Shown here piece by piece: positions 1-7,841 of a stretch of DNA of 32,148 nt. Numbering within the stretch: position 1 is the first letter of the stretch; every line of letters begins with the position of its first letter. The translations under genes were made by a program, and so were the position numbers. Below the pieces are notes generated by a model that worked only from the letters and a program-made list of their open reading frames with translations, had not been told where the DNA came from and searched no databases. The stretch covers positions 1-32,148 of the forward strand of contig VEPA01000080.1 in assembly GCA_012026675.1 (NCBI GenBank), in the 5' to 3' direction. The stretch is from Betaproteobacteria bacterium (GTDB taxonomy: Bacteria > Pseudomonadota > Gammaproteobacteria > Burkholderiales > Rhodocyclaceae).

Positions 1-847
1 CAAAGGTCTGCGCCAGAAGGATGCCGTCCGAGAACGCCTGGAAGGCGATCGCCACCGCTGCCGGGGCAAGCGCAGCGACGTCTGCCCAGCCGAACCCGGG
101 AATGCTGAGCCTAGGCACGCCGGATGGGACTTGGCCGACGAGTGCGATGCCGTGGTTGCCGAGGTCGAAGGCGAAGGTCGCGACTATCGCTACCGCGCAG
201 ACTGCCAGCGCCCCCGGCATGCGCGGCAGCCAGCGCGCCAGTCCTACCAGCAATGCGACCAGCAACACGCCGAGCACGAAGGTCGGCACCTGGGTCTGGT
301 GCAGCTTGGCGATTACCGTGGATACGACCTGGAAGAACTCCTCGCCTTCGGTCTTGATGCCGAACATCTTGCCCAGCTGCGTGGCGATCAGAACCAGCGA
401 CGCGCCGTTCAGGTAGCCGATGAGCACCGGGCGCGACAGCAGGTCGGCGATGACGCCGAGTTTCAGCCATGCAGCGAGCAACAACACGACCCCGGACAGG
501 ATGCCGAGCACCGCTGCCAGCACCACGATGCGTGCCGGATCGCCGCCCGACAGCGGCAGGATCGCCGAACCGGCCAGCAGGCCGATCGCCGCGTCCGGCC
601 CGGCGATGACATGCCTGGAACTCGAAAACAGTGCATAGCCGATGGCCGCCGCCAGTGCGGCGTAGAGCCCGGCTATCGGCGGCAGATGCACCAGTTCGGC
701 ATAGGCGATGACCGACGGAATGGAAACGATGCAGGCAGAAAGGCCGGCGATCGAATCCTTCCTCAGCCATTCCAGCCGGTAACTCCGCAGCGTCGCCAGC
801 AGCGGCAAGGAGAATTGGAGATATCTGAATACGGCTGAAGCATTCAT
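1..847 (-). CDS. SulP-family anion permease, N-terminal part (truncated by window edge)
   Basis: Reading the minus strand from the ATG at 847 gives about 282 residues open to the window edge. The protein is very hydrophobic and follows the SulP pattern: a short cytoplasmic N-terminus, then SIPSVIAYAELVHLPPIAGLY (about residues 42-62) and FSSSRHVIAGPDAAIGLLAG, which match the conserved SulP core around TM1-TM3. SulP proteins are inner-membrane anion or bicarbonate transporters and normally end in a cytoplasmic STAS domain, which would lie outside the window. The substrate (sulfate, bicarbonate, dicarboxylate) cannot be told from this part. No strong Shine-Dalgarno precedes the ATG. It diverges from the gene at 943. 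Confidence 0.85.
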   Translation of the reverse strand, partial: MNASAVFRYLQFSLPLLATLRSYRLEWLRKDSIAGLSACIVSIPSVIAYAELVHLPPIAGLYAALAAAIGYALFSSSRHVIAGPDAAIGLLAGSAILPLSGGDPARIVVLAAVLGILSGVVLLLAAWLKLGVIADLLSRPVLIGYLNGASLVLIATQLGKMFGIKTEGEEFFQVVSTVIAKLHQTQVPTFVLGVLLVALLVGLARWLPRMPGALAVCAVAIVATFAFDLGNHGIALVGQVPSGVPRLSIPGFGWADVAALAPAAVAIAFQAFSDGILLAQTF

Positions 848-942
848 GATCGTGATCTTGAGCAAAGCGGAATGAATTGGCAACAGGTTCCGGCCATGGG
901 TGATAGGATTTGACGGAATTTTTCTAATCGAGGAATGATGAC

Positions 943-1971
943 ATGGGTATTCTCGACTGGTTCAAGAACCGTCAGGCTCAATTCGATCCGGAACGGGTGT
1001 CCGCGGAGATGATGGACTGGGCCGTGGACAAAGCGCTCACCCTCACCAATCCCAAGCTCAAGCTGCTCGCGCAGGGCCGCAAGCGTCTGGAGCCCGCCAT
1101 CGAGACCACCGTCAAGTTCCTGCGTGCGCAGATCTCGACGCTGCCGGCGGTGCATCTCATGGTTCCGCAGGCCTGGTCGGCCGATCCGGTATTGCGCGCA
1201 TTTTTTGTCGCGCCGGCGGATATCGGCGCGGTACTGCGCGATTCCGCAAATCTGCGCGGCCTGTTCGACAAGCGGCCGGAAGTCGAAGAGGCTTACGCGG
1301 TCCTCGGCATGGAATTCAAGCTTCAACAGGTTTTCGGCATGGCACTGAAGGGGACCACGGTACAGCGCGACGTGGCCCAGACCACCGCGAGTTTTTCGGA
1401 TCATCGTGCGCGCCTTTGCGAAACCGACGAACTGGGCCTGCGCCGGGTTATAGGCGTCCAGGTGTTTGAATATCTTTTGTCGCAGGCGATCGCGAAGATC
1501 GGCGAGGACCGCGAGGAGAGGCAGGATTTGCAAACCAGCCGTTCGCTGATGCGCAACCGGCTGAGCTTGCTGAAACAGCATGGCCCCGGCCTGGGGGCGA
1601 TGCTCGGCGATGCGCCTGCGGCAAAAAGCGAGCAGGCCAGGCTGGCCGCCGAACTGCTCGAGAACGAGCGGCAACTGGAAGCGCTGGGAGGTGGCGAATC
1701 GGTGCTGGAAGCCGAACTCGAATGCCTTGTCGATGTGCTGGGCAACCCGCAGCGTTACATACGCTTCGAGTCGAAGCGCCTGTGCCTCGACCGGATGAAC
1801 CTCGTCGTCGACGAAGGCAGCAGCGGAGACGCCTTTGATGTCGATTTTGCCGTCGCAGAAATTACCGGATCGACGCCGATGACCAGGGCCTTCGTCCTGG
1901 TTCGTGTTCCCCGCACGGAACTGCCGCCGCCGAAAAAGCTGGACCTGGCGGATGCCTCACGTTACCTCTGA
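943..1971 (+). CDS. Protein of unknown function, 342 aa, soluble
   Basis: I do not recognise this gene. It encodes a 342-residue protein with no signal peptide and no membrane segment. The start at 943 is supported by GAGGAA at 930-935. The first 120 residues are mixed alpha-helical (MGILDWFKNRQAQFDPERV...). Residues about 180-250 are charged and likely coiled coil (EDREERQDLQTSRSLMRN; EQARLAAELLENERQLEAL). The C-terminal 80 residues look like a compact alpha/beta segment ending in a basic, proline-rich stretch (RTELPPPKKLDL). Codon use matches the neighbours, and the protein-like composition over its whole length argues for a real gene. It stands alone between a divergent SulP gene and a convergent fabI, so context gives no functional hint. 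Confidence 0.75.
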   Translation: MGILDWFKNRQAQFDPERVSAEMMDWAVDKALTLTNPKLKLLAQGRKRLEPAIETTVKFLRAQISTLPAVHLMVPQAWSADPVLRAFFVAPADIGAVLRDSANLRGLFDKRPEVEEAYAVLGMEFKLQQVFGMALKGTTVQRDVAQTTASFSDHRARLCETDELGLRRVIGVQVFEYLLSQAIAKIGEDREERQDLQTSRSLMRNRLSLLKQHGPGLGAMLGDAPAAKSEQARLAAELLENERQLEALGGGESVLEAELECLVDVLGNPQRYIRFESKRLCLDRMNLVVDEGSSGDAFDVDFAVAEITGSTPMTRAFVLVRVPRTELPPPKKLDLADASRYL

Positions 1972-1979
1972 GGCCAAGG

Positions 1980-2010
1980 CGCCGGCCGGATGCGACATTC
2001 GGGGCCGGCG
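1980..2010. terminator. GC-rich inverted repeat between convergent genes
   Basis: CGCCGGCC at 1980-1987 pairs with GGCCGGCG at 2003-2010 around a 15-nt loop, in the 48-bp gap between the stop of the 342-aa gene and the stop of fabI. The position suits a bidirectional terminator or 3'-end stabiliser. No T-run follows on either strand, so factor-independent termination is doubtful. Confidence 0.35.
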
Positions 2011-2019
2011 GATGCCGCT

Positions 2020-2802
2020 TCAAGCCATGATGTTGATGCCGCCATCGACATAGACCGTGTCGCCGGTCATGCGGCGGGCATAGGGGCTGGCGAGATAGAC
2101 GCAGGTAAATCCGACGTCCATGATGTCGCCCAGTTCGCCGACGGGCGCCCTTTCCATGGCCTGGTTCAACAGCATGTCGAAGTCTTTGAGGCCGGAGGCG
2201 GCGCGAGTCTTGAGCGGTCCCGGCGAAATCGCATGAACCCGGATTTTCTGCGGACCGAGTTCATAGGCGAGATAACGGCACGATGCCTCGAGCGCTGCCT
2301 TCACCGGGCCCTTCACGTTGTAGTTGGGAACCACTTTCGCTGCACCGTGATAGCTCATGGCAAACATCGTTCCGCCGTCCTTCATCAAAGGAGCGGCGAG
2401 CTTGGCCATGCGGATGAAGGAATGCACGGAGATGTCCATCGCCATGGCGAAGCCATCGGCCGAACAGTCGATCAATCCACCCTTGATGTCTTCTTTCTTC
2501 GCCGAAGCAATCGAGTGCACCAGAATGTCGAGTTGGCCCCATTCCTTTTTTATCCGCTTGAACAGGGCTTCCATATCGCCAGGCTTCGACACATCGAGCG
2601 GCAGAAACAGGGGTGAATCGACTGCCTGGGCGAGGGGTTCCACATGTGGCCTGGCTTTGTCGTTCAGGTAGGTGATCGCGACATCGGCGCCGGCCTCGCG
2701 GAATGCTTTGGCGCAACCATAGGCAATCGAGTACTCATTGGCGATTCCGACGACCAGCGCTTTCTTGCCCTCAAGCACGGGGCTGCGCAGCTTCTTGTTC
2801 AT
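2020..2802 (-). CDS. fabI: Enoyl-[acyl-carrier-protein] reductase, FabI type
   Basis: 260 residues, the usual FabI length. It reduces trans-2-enoyl-ACP with NAD(P)H in the last step of fatty-acid elongation, in the cytoplasm. It is a divergent SDR: the nucleotide loop is VGIANEYSIAYG (about 18-29), and the catalytic pair has the FabI spacing Y-x6-K (Y161 and K168 in NYNVKGPVK), with Y151 in MSYHGAAKVVPNYN. The C-terminus ISPGPLKTRAASGL and DTVYVDGGINIM are also FabI-like. AAGGAG lies just upstream of the ATG. It is last in the minus-strand operon after the DUF3141 gene, separated by 136 nt that holds a stem-loop. Sitting in an acyl-phosphate cluster, it may be a second, specialised FabI rather than the housekeeping one; that is inference. 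Confidence 0.93.
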   Translation of the reverse strand: MNKKLRSPVLEGKKALVVGIANEYSIAYGCAKAFREAGADVAITYLNDKARPHVEPLAQAVDSPLFLPLDVSKPGDMEALFKRIKKEWGQLDILVHSIASAKKEDIKGGLIDCSADGFAMAMDISVHSFIRMAKLAAPLMKDGGTMFAMSYHGAAKVVPNYNVKGPVKAALEASCRYLAYELGPQKIRVHAISPGPLKTRAASGLKDFDMLLNQAMERAPVGELGDIMDVGFTCVYLASPYARRMTGDTVYVDGGINIMA

Positions 2803-2879
2803 TGAATGCTCCTTTCGATGTGATTAGTCGCGGCACCAGGCCGTCGGCAATGCCATTTGATTACCCCGCATTCAGGCAG

Positions 2880-2920
2880 CAATCGAACGGCAGCGCGTTT
2901 GACGCGCGCACCGTCGATTG
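2880..2920. other. Long interrupted stem-loop between DUF3141 gene and fabI
   Basis: The gap 2803-2938 holds a nested inverted repeat: CAATCGA (2880-2886) with TCGATTG (2914-2920), CGG (2888-2890) with CCG (2911-2913), and GCGCG (2893-2897) with CGCGC (2903-2907), closing a 5-nt loop. No T-run follows on either strand. It could be an intercistronic processing or stability element, or a partial terminator separating fabI from the upstream genes. Only weak promoter-like sequence lies between it and fabI. Confidence 0.55.
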
Positions 2921-2938
2921 CTTCCTTATCAGCAAGGC

Positions 2939-5215
2939 TTAGGCGATCTTGGAGGAACCTTTGGCAGGTGCTTTGACCTTCACAGGCTCCTTGGTCTTAT
3001 TGGCGACGCCAAATATTTTCTCGATGACTGCCAGACGTTCGGCCCGTTCGCCGGTCGGTTTGCCTGCGGCGTGCACGGTACGGCGGACAACTTCGAGTAT
3101 CTGTGCGCGTTTGCCGGAATCGGCTGGCAGCATCTTGGAAATGGCGGCGACCGCGGCATCCTGGTCAAGCAAAAGGCTGAAGAACTGTTCGCGCAGGGTT
3201 TGCTTGAACTCTGCCAGCGTCATGCCACTGTTCTCGGCGCGAATTTCCCTCAGTTCATTGAATGCACGTTCATCGACGCCAGGTCCGGCCATGCCGATAT
3301 ATACCAGACTGCGGATGGCTGCTTCGCGCGCGCCGCCTTCGGCAATGCGTGACTTGAGTTCGGCAATCCGCTGCTCGATGAACGCAATGCGCTCCGGGTC
3401 GGCTGCCGGCCGCTTGCGTGGGGGCTCGCCCGAAGCCGGGAGCCCGACCAATGCCTGGAGCAGCGGCGAACTGTAGGTCGCCAGGAAGATCTGTTCCAAG
3501 GTCTTGTCACGCATGTCGCGGTAGCCGTCGAGGGCGGCGACAATTGCATCGGAAATCCTCGATTGCCATTCCAGGAACGGATTGTCTGGAGAGGCCGGCT
3601 GGCGATTCTGGCGAACCTGCTCGGCGAGCTGGGCAACGTGGTGCATCAGCGGATTGTGGTCGGAGAAGAGTTCAAACGGCAGTTCCGACGGATTCAGTTT
3701 TTTCATCCATTCGGCGGTCTGTTCGCTCATCGAGGCCTGAACCAGCGGCTGGAGCAGGGTTCGGTACAAGCCAAGATTGATTTCCGAGACCCGCTGCGCG
3801 GCTGCAAAGCGGCGCTCGTTCTCGGGATCGGGCCGGACGATGGCACGGATGTCGTCCATGCTGCGCGGCTCGAAGCGCACGATCCAGTCTCCGACCACCA
3901 GATCCGGATTGACGTCACTGCTCGATTTCGGGGTCATCACCGCTTCGTAGAGGCCAGGCGGCAATACGTCGATCAGGTCGATGTTGGAGGCAAATTCATT
4001 ATGTTCCTTCTTGGCGATACCGCCGGATACAAAGATACCCAGGTGCCCCACGCTTTCATGGATGGCGTAGATGATGGTCTGGCCGTTGGCGCGGATATCG
4101 TCGACCTCGGCATAAAGGTCCGCGATCCAGCCCAGTGCCTGCTGCGGCGGCGTGATGTTGTCGCCCTTCGAGCAGAAGCAGATGATCGGCGAGCGGATCT
4201 TGCGCAGGTCGATGCGCTCGCCATCGCTGGTCAGGATTTCGCCCGTCGCCAGTTTATTGCCGATGAACAACTGATCGACGATCCACTGAATTTCTTCGGC
4301 GTTGAGATTGACGTGGCCGCCCCACCATTTTTCGAATTCGAGGAAACGCTCGGCCCCTTTATCGACATTTGCCCAGATGTCGTAATTCTTGCTCCACAGC
4401 GTGTTGGCCGGGTTGAGGTTTTCGAAGTTCCTGACCAGATGGCCGCCATCGAACTTGCCGTTGCCGAGGTCGCTGGTGAGCGCCGTAATCCAGCTGCCGC
4501 CGGACAGGCCGCCGGTGTACCGCATCGGGTTCTCGCCTTCCACGCCGGCCCAGTAGGATAGGGGCGAGCCAGGAATGATGATCGGACCAAACAATTCCGG
4601 CCGGGTAGCGGCCGCCATCATGACGGCCCAGCCAGCCTGGCAGTTGCCGATGACGCAGGGCTTGCCCTCGGCTTTCGGGTGGAGCTCGATGACCTTTTCA
4701 AGGAATATCGCTTCGGCGCGCATGATGTCCTCGATGGTCTGGCCTGGCATCGGCTCAGGGGTGAAGCCGACGAAGTAGCAGGGGTGTCCGGCGCGCAACG
4801 CCACGCCAAGTTCGCTGTCGGCCTTGAAACCGCCAATGCCCGGACCGTGGCCCGCGCGCGGATCAACCACCACGAACGGGCGTTGCCATGGATTGACGGT
4901 GACCCCTTCCGGCGGCTTGATACGCACCAGCAGGTAATTGGCCGGCCGCTCGAAGTTGCGGGCATCCAGCACCAGTTCGGCGTCGAAGTTGAGCACGTGC
5001 GGAACCGCCTTCGCCTTTTGCGCATAGTACTGGTCGCTGCGCTGCCGCAGCAGGTCCCAGAACAGGATGGTGCGCTGCGTGGCATCAACCACATACTCGC
5101 CCACAGGTCCCCAGGCTTTCAGGAAGGGATTCATGTCGCCGAGCATGCCAGGCGGCGCGTGCGGCGCCGGGTTCGCCGCCGCGGCGGTTTTGGTCTTGCT
5201 TGAAATGGTGGACAT
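2939..5215 (-). CDS. DUF3141-type alpha/beta hydrolase, PHA-synthase-like
   Basis: 758 residues, preceded by AAGGAG nine bases from the ATG. Residues about 70-430 form an alpha/beta-hydrolase fold. The nucleophile elbow is VIGNCQAGWAVM with C192 where most hydrolases have serine; PHA synthases share a GxCxxG box here. The acid is probably D352 (FCSKGDNITPP), and the base H391 (ESVGHLGIF). The remaining C-terminal 320 residues are mainly helical, with PaaA-like charged stretches (EQRIAELKSRIAEGG). No signal peptide or TM segment is seen. The family (DUF3141) is commonly encoded with phosphate acyltransferase, acetate kinase and FabI, and its biochemical role is not established as far as I know. 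A Cys-Asp-His acyltransferase or thioesterase acting on CoA or hydroxyacyl substrates is an inference. The family assignment is confident; the function is not. Confidence 0.88.
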   Translation of the reverse strand: MSTISSKTKTAAAANPAPHAPPGMLGDMNPFLKAWGPVGEYVVDATQRTILFWDLLRQRSDQYYAQKAKAVPHVLNFDAELVLDARNFERPANYLLVRIKPPEGVTVNPWQRPFVVVDPRAGHGPGIGGFKADSELGVALRAGHPCYFVGFTPEPMPGQTIEDIMRAEAIFLEKVIELHPKAEGKPCVIGNCQAGWAVMMAAATRPELFGPIIIPGSPLSYWAGVEGENPMRYTGGLSGGSWITALTSDLGNGKFDGGHLVRNFENLNPANTLWSKNYDIWANVDKGAERFLEFEKWWGGHVNLNAEEIQWIVDQLFIGNKLATGEILTSDGERIDLRKIRSPIICFCSKGDNITPPQQALGWIADLYAEVDDIRANGQTIIYAIHESVGHLGIFVSGGIAKKEHNEFASNIDLIDVLPPGLYEAVMTPKSSSDVNPDLVVGDWIVRFEPRSMDDIRAIVRPDPENERRFAAAQRVSEINLGLYRTLLQPLVQASMSEQTAEWMKKLNPSELPFELFSDHNPLMHHVAQLAEQVRQNRQPASPDNPFLEWQSRISDAIVAALDGYRDMRDKTLEQIFLATYSSPLLQALVGLPASGEPPRKRPAADPERIAFIEQRIAELKSRIAEGGAREAAIRSLVYIGMAGPGVDERAFNELREIRAENSGMTLAEFKQTLREQFFSLLLDQDAAVAAISKMLPADSGKRAQILEVVRRTVHAAGKPTGERAERLAVIEKIFGVANKTKEPVKVKAPAKGSSKIA

Positions 5216-5296
5216 TTTTGATACTCCTTGATTGCGGATAGTCTTTCCAGGTGCACTGATCAGGAAACCGCGCCGACTAGTGCATGCCTGATGCGT

Positions 5297-6238
5297 TCAT
5301 GAAATGCTCTTGGCCGAATTCTCGCGCCGTGCATTGGCGACCAACGCGGCTACGGCGCAGGAAGCCAGGCGCGTCATCACCGAATCGGCGCGGCTGGTCA
5401 GAATGATCGGCACCCTGGCACCGAGCACGATGCCAGCAGCATCTGCACCGGCGAGGAAGGACAAGCTCTTGGCCAGCATGTTGCCCGCTTCGAGATCGGG
5501 CACCACCAGTATGTTGGCGCGGCCGGCCACCGGCGATTCGATCTTCTTGATTGCCGCCGATTCCAGGCTGATTGCATTGTCGAGCGCCAATGGGCCGTCG
5601 AGGATGGCGCCGGTAATCTGGCCGCGATCCGCCATCTTGCAGAGGGCGCCGGCCTCGATCGTCGATGGCACGTCTGGATTGATCGTCTCCATCGCCGAGA
5701 GCAGCGCGACGCGAACCTCGGGTATATGCAAGGCATGGGCGAGATCGATGGCATTCTGGATGATGTCGACCTTCTCCTTGAGCGTCGGCGCGATATTCAC
5801 GGCGGCATCGGTGACGATCAGCGTCTCGCTGTAGCTCGGCACGTCCATCACGAAACAATGGCTGACACGACGCGCGGTGCGCAGGCCGGTTTCGCGGCGA
5901 ACGACGGCGCCCATGAGTTCGTCGGTATGCAGGCTGCCTTTCATCAGGGCTTCAGCCCTGCCTTCACGTACCAGCTCGACAGCACGCGCGGCAGCGGCGT
6001 GACTGTGCGCCACATCGACGATCTCGGTGCTGCCGAGATCGATGCCGAATTTCTTCGCGATCGCCGTGATCTTGCTCTTGGGGCCGACGAGGATGGGTAC
6101 GATCAGTCCCAGTTTGGCCGCATCAATGGCGCCACAGAGCGAGGACTCGTCGCAGGGGTGGGCGACGGCTACCGTGGTGGGCGGCAAGGTTTTACAGAAA
6201 TCGATCAGATGCTGATATTTAACATGCGGGTTGTTCAT
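5297..6238 (-). CDS. Phosphate acetyl/butyryltransferase family protein (PTA_PTB)
   Basis: 313 residues, the length of a single PTA_PTB catalytic domain. The family transfers an acyl group between CoA and phosphate (acyl-CoA + Pi to acyl-P + CoA). Typical features are VAVAHPCDESSLCGAIDAAK near the N-terminus, ALMKGSLHTDELMGAVV, the RRVSHCFVMDVP segment, ITDAAVNI-like IVTDAAVNIAPTL, and DGPLALDNAIS. Many relatives in this gene context are fused to an N-terminal MaoC (enoyl-CoA hydratase) domain and are about 460 residues long; that domain is absent here. The product lies between GNAT (24-nt gap) and DUF3141 (81-nt gap) in one operon. Acetyl- versus butyryl/propionyl specificity cannot be read from the sequence. 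Confidence 0.9.
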   Translation of the reverse strand: MNNPHVKYQHLIDFCKTLPPTTVAVAHPCDESSLCGAIDAAKLGLIVPILVGPKSKITAIAKKFGIDLGSTEIVDVAHSHAAAARAVELVREGRAEALMKGSLHTDELMGAVVRRETGLRTARRVSHCFVMDVPSYSETLIVTDAAVNIAPTLKEKVDIIQNAIDLAHALHIPEVRVALLSAMETINPDVPSTIEAGALCKMADRGQITGAILDGPLALDNAISLESAAIKKIESPVAGRANILVVPDLEAGNMLAKSLSFLAGADAAGIVLGARVPIILTSRADSVMTRLASCAVAALVANARRENSAKSIS

Positions 6239-6262
6239 GGTCGTTGCACCGATGGTTTGAGT

Positions 6263-6784
6263 TCAATTCAGATCAAGTGTGATATGCGTGACGCCGTCGG
6301 CAATGCGCGTGGCCATCGGCCAGCCGCAGCGCCCGAAGACGCCGAGCATGGCGGTGTTTTGCGGCAGCACTTCCGCGACAAAGGTCCGGATGCCGGCCTC
6401 GGTGGCGATCTTGCCGAGATGAGTCAGCAGGCGGCGGGCGATGCCGAGCCGGTGGTAATCCTCTTCGACGATAAACGCGACTTCCGCGACTGCATCCGCT
6501 GAGCGCACATAGGTTCCAGATGCGATGACGATTTCCCGACCGTCCTCGTGCACGGTACAGAGCAGGATGACGCGGTTGATGAAATCAGCTTCGCGGAAAC
6601 GCTTTACATCAGACGCGGAAAGCTCCTTCTTCGGCCCGAAAAAGCGCAGATAGACGGATTCCGGGTCGAGCTTGCGGAAGGCCTCGATCAGCAGGTCGCT
6701 GTCATCCGGGCGTGCCGCACGGATGCAAACCTCAAGGCCGTTGCGCAGCGTTTCACTGACCGAATAATTGCGCGCGTCGATCAT
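6263..6784 (-). CDS. GNAT-family N-acetyltransferase
   Basis: 173 residues, one GNAT domain. Motif A is visible as VAEVAFIVEEDYHRLGIARRLL (about residues 99-120, the RxxGxA acetyl-CoA loop), followed by THLGKIATEAGIRTFVAEVLPQNTAMLGVFGRCGW (motif B). The N-terminus (LRNGLEVCIRAARPDDSDLLIEAFRKL and SVYLRFF) resembles the GNAT domains fused to acyl-CoA synthetases and protein acetyltransferases. It is the first gene of the acyl-phosphate operon, so a role in acetyl-CoA dependent protein acetylation of operon enzymes is possible but only inferred. A promoter and a direct-repeat array precede it. Confidence 0.85.
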   Translation of the reverse strand: MIDARNYSVSETLRNGLEVCIRAARPDDSDLLIEAFRKLDPESVYLRFFGPKKELSASDVKRFREADFINRVILLCTVHEDGREIVIASGTYVRSADAVAEVAFIVEEDYHRLGIARRLLTHLGKIATEAGIRTFVAEVLPQNTAMLGVFGRCGWPMATRIADGVTHITLDLN

Positions 6785-6820
6785 GTGTTTTTCCCTGGAC
6801 GTTTTGATGCCGGCGGGAGA

Positions 6821-6880
6821 ATTTCACCGGAATGATGCAGTGGGAACATTTCACTGGTATGAAGGCACTGGCATGAAGGC
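6821..6880. repeat. Three-copy imperfect direct repeat in the leader of the GNAT-pta operon
   Basis: ACTGGTATGAAGGC (6853-6866) and ACTGGCATGAAGGC (6867-6880) are tandem 14-mers differing at one base. A third, weaker copy, ACCGGAATGATGC, starts at 6826, and the bases just before it and before the 6853 copy (ATTTCAC, 6821 and 6848) also repeat. The block lies just downstream of the predicted minus-strand start site, so it could be a cooperative repressor site or a leader-RNA element. Confidence 0.6.
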
Positions 6881-6888
6881 CTATACCA

Positions 6889-6918
6889 ATTGTGCAATGC
6901 AATATCGGCAGGTGTCAA
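6889..6918 (-). promoter_or_regulatory. Predicted sigma-70 promoter of the GNAT-pta-DUF3141-fabI operon
   Basis: On the minus strand a perfect -35 TTGACA (plus 6913-6918) is followed after 18 nt by CACAAT (plus 6889-6894, 4 of 6 to TATAAT). Transcription would start near 6882, about 98 nt before the GNAT start, and run straight into the direct repeats at 6821-6880. Confidence 0.5.
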
Positions 6919-6950
6919 TGTCCACATAGATCACGGCGTGCCACCCAACG

Positions 6951-7541
6951 TCAGTCGATCTCGATGCTGATGAGCGCGCCAAGTGCGAGGTCGATCTCGC
7001 GCAGTGTCGGAAAGGCGACGCTGGTCGGAAATGCCCATCCCCCGGCACAGCGCAGTTCGCGCACATTTGGCTGCTCGGCGGATTGCAATCCTAGGCGCAC
7101 CTCGTTGAGCACAAAAGAGGGGCCGTCGTTATGGTGCGCCAGGAGCACCGTGCCGATTCGTCCGTCATTTTCGTTTCCCGCGATCGTGTTTGCTGCAAGC
7201 AGCACCGGCGGGCGCTCCGCGCCATATGTCTTCTGCTGATAAATGATGCGCGCCGCGGCAAACCGCCCGGGACGTATCTGCTGCTCGGCTTCGATGACGT
7301 CATTGACCTCTATTTCACAGTAGGGGTAATAGCGACGCAGGTGATTGGCGAAGACGATCCGCCCATCCTGGATGATGACGTGAGCGGTTCCAGGCGGAAT
7401 GGTGACGGTCTGGCGCACGATGACCGTCGTATTGGACGGCAACTGATAGTAGGGAGATGAAGCATCGGTAGTCACGCTGATCTGGGTGCAGCCGGCGACT
7501 ACACTGCTTGCTGCTGCGACGACGAAAAATTGACGATTCAT
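6951..7541 (-). CDS. Predicted lipoprotein, unknown function
   Basis: 196 residues when started at the ATG at 7541, which has an excellent GGAGG six bases upstream; a longer frame to 7607 lacks this. The N-terminus MNRQFFVVAAASSVVAGC is a lipoprotein signal with lipobox VAGC and lipidation at C18. The mature part has beta-type sequence (TTVIVRQTVTIPPGTAHVIIQDGRI), an RRYYPYCEIEVNDV segment and a C-terminal half with VLLAANTIAGNENDG and CAGGWAFPTS. It probably faces the periplasm. I do not recognise a named domain. It stands alone, divergent from the RND operon, and could be a small envelope factor co-regulated with it, but nothing shows that directly. Confidence 0.75.
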   Translation of the reverse strand: MNRQFFVVAAASSVVAGCTQISVTTDASSPYYQLPSNTTVIVRQTVTIPPGTAHVIIQDGRIVFANHLRRYYPYCEIEVNDVIEAEQQIRPGRFAAARIIYQQKTYGAERPPVLLAANTIAGNENDGRIGTVLLAHHNDGPSFVLNEVRLGLQSAEQPNVRELRCAGGWAFPTSVAFPTLREIDLALGALISIEID

Positions 7542-7647
7542 GGATCCTCCGGCTCGCGACTTGCACGGATTCCGTATTGCAGCATCTGTCCGCTGCCACT
7601 TTCGCAACCTGACCGCGAACGGCTCGCATACTCAGGTGGCGCCGGCA

Positions 7648-7653
7648 ATTATA
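7648..7653 (-). promoter_or_regulatory. Predicted -10 box for the lipoprotein gene
   Basis: The minus strand reads a perfect TATAAT (plus 7648-7653) about 107 nt upstream of the lipoprotein ATG. No convincing -35 lies 16-18 nt upstream, so the call rests on the -10 alone. Confidence 0.35.
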
Positions 7654-7803
7654 GAGTGATAGGCGCGGCACGCATTCATCAAAGGCCAGGAAATTCAAGG
7701 GGCTCGTGACGGCACTGCTGAAACTTGATGTCGCTGCGGTCATGGGATTGTCCCAGCCCGCCTGCGATTGTTTGCAGAAGAGGCAGTTTCATGTGTACCC
7801 CGA

Positions 7804-7812
7804 TGTTAGAAT
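7804..7812 (+). promoter_or_regulatory. Predicted extended -10 promoter of the first RND operon
   Basis: TGTTAGAAT at 7804-7812 fits the extended -10 pattern TGnTAnnAT (TAGAAT is 5 of 6 to TATAAT). A start near 7819 would leave a leader of about 23 nt before the ATG at 7842, with GGGAG at 7832-7836. No good -35 is seen, as is common for extended -10 promoters; an activator may be needed. The rest of the 300-bp divergent gap 7542-7841 shows nothing else clear. Confidence 0.4.
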
Positions 7813-7841
7813 CGCGCGCAATATCGAAAGTGGGAGTGGTC

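Noticed and set aside
2803-2938. Remnant of an acetate kinase gene between DUF3141 and fabI
   Set aside because: The 136-nt gap has no frame with kinase-like sequence; only a stem-loop is visible.
7542-7841. Small RNA or riboswitch in the divergent gap before the RND operon
   Set aside because: Beyond candidate promoter elements and a short ACGGA-T-TCCGT palindrome I see no extended conserved fold or terminator.
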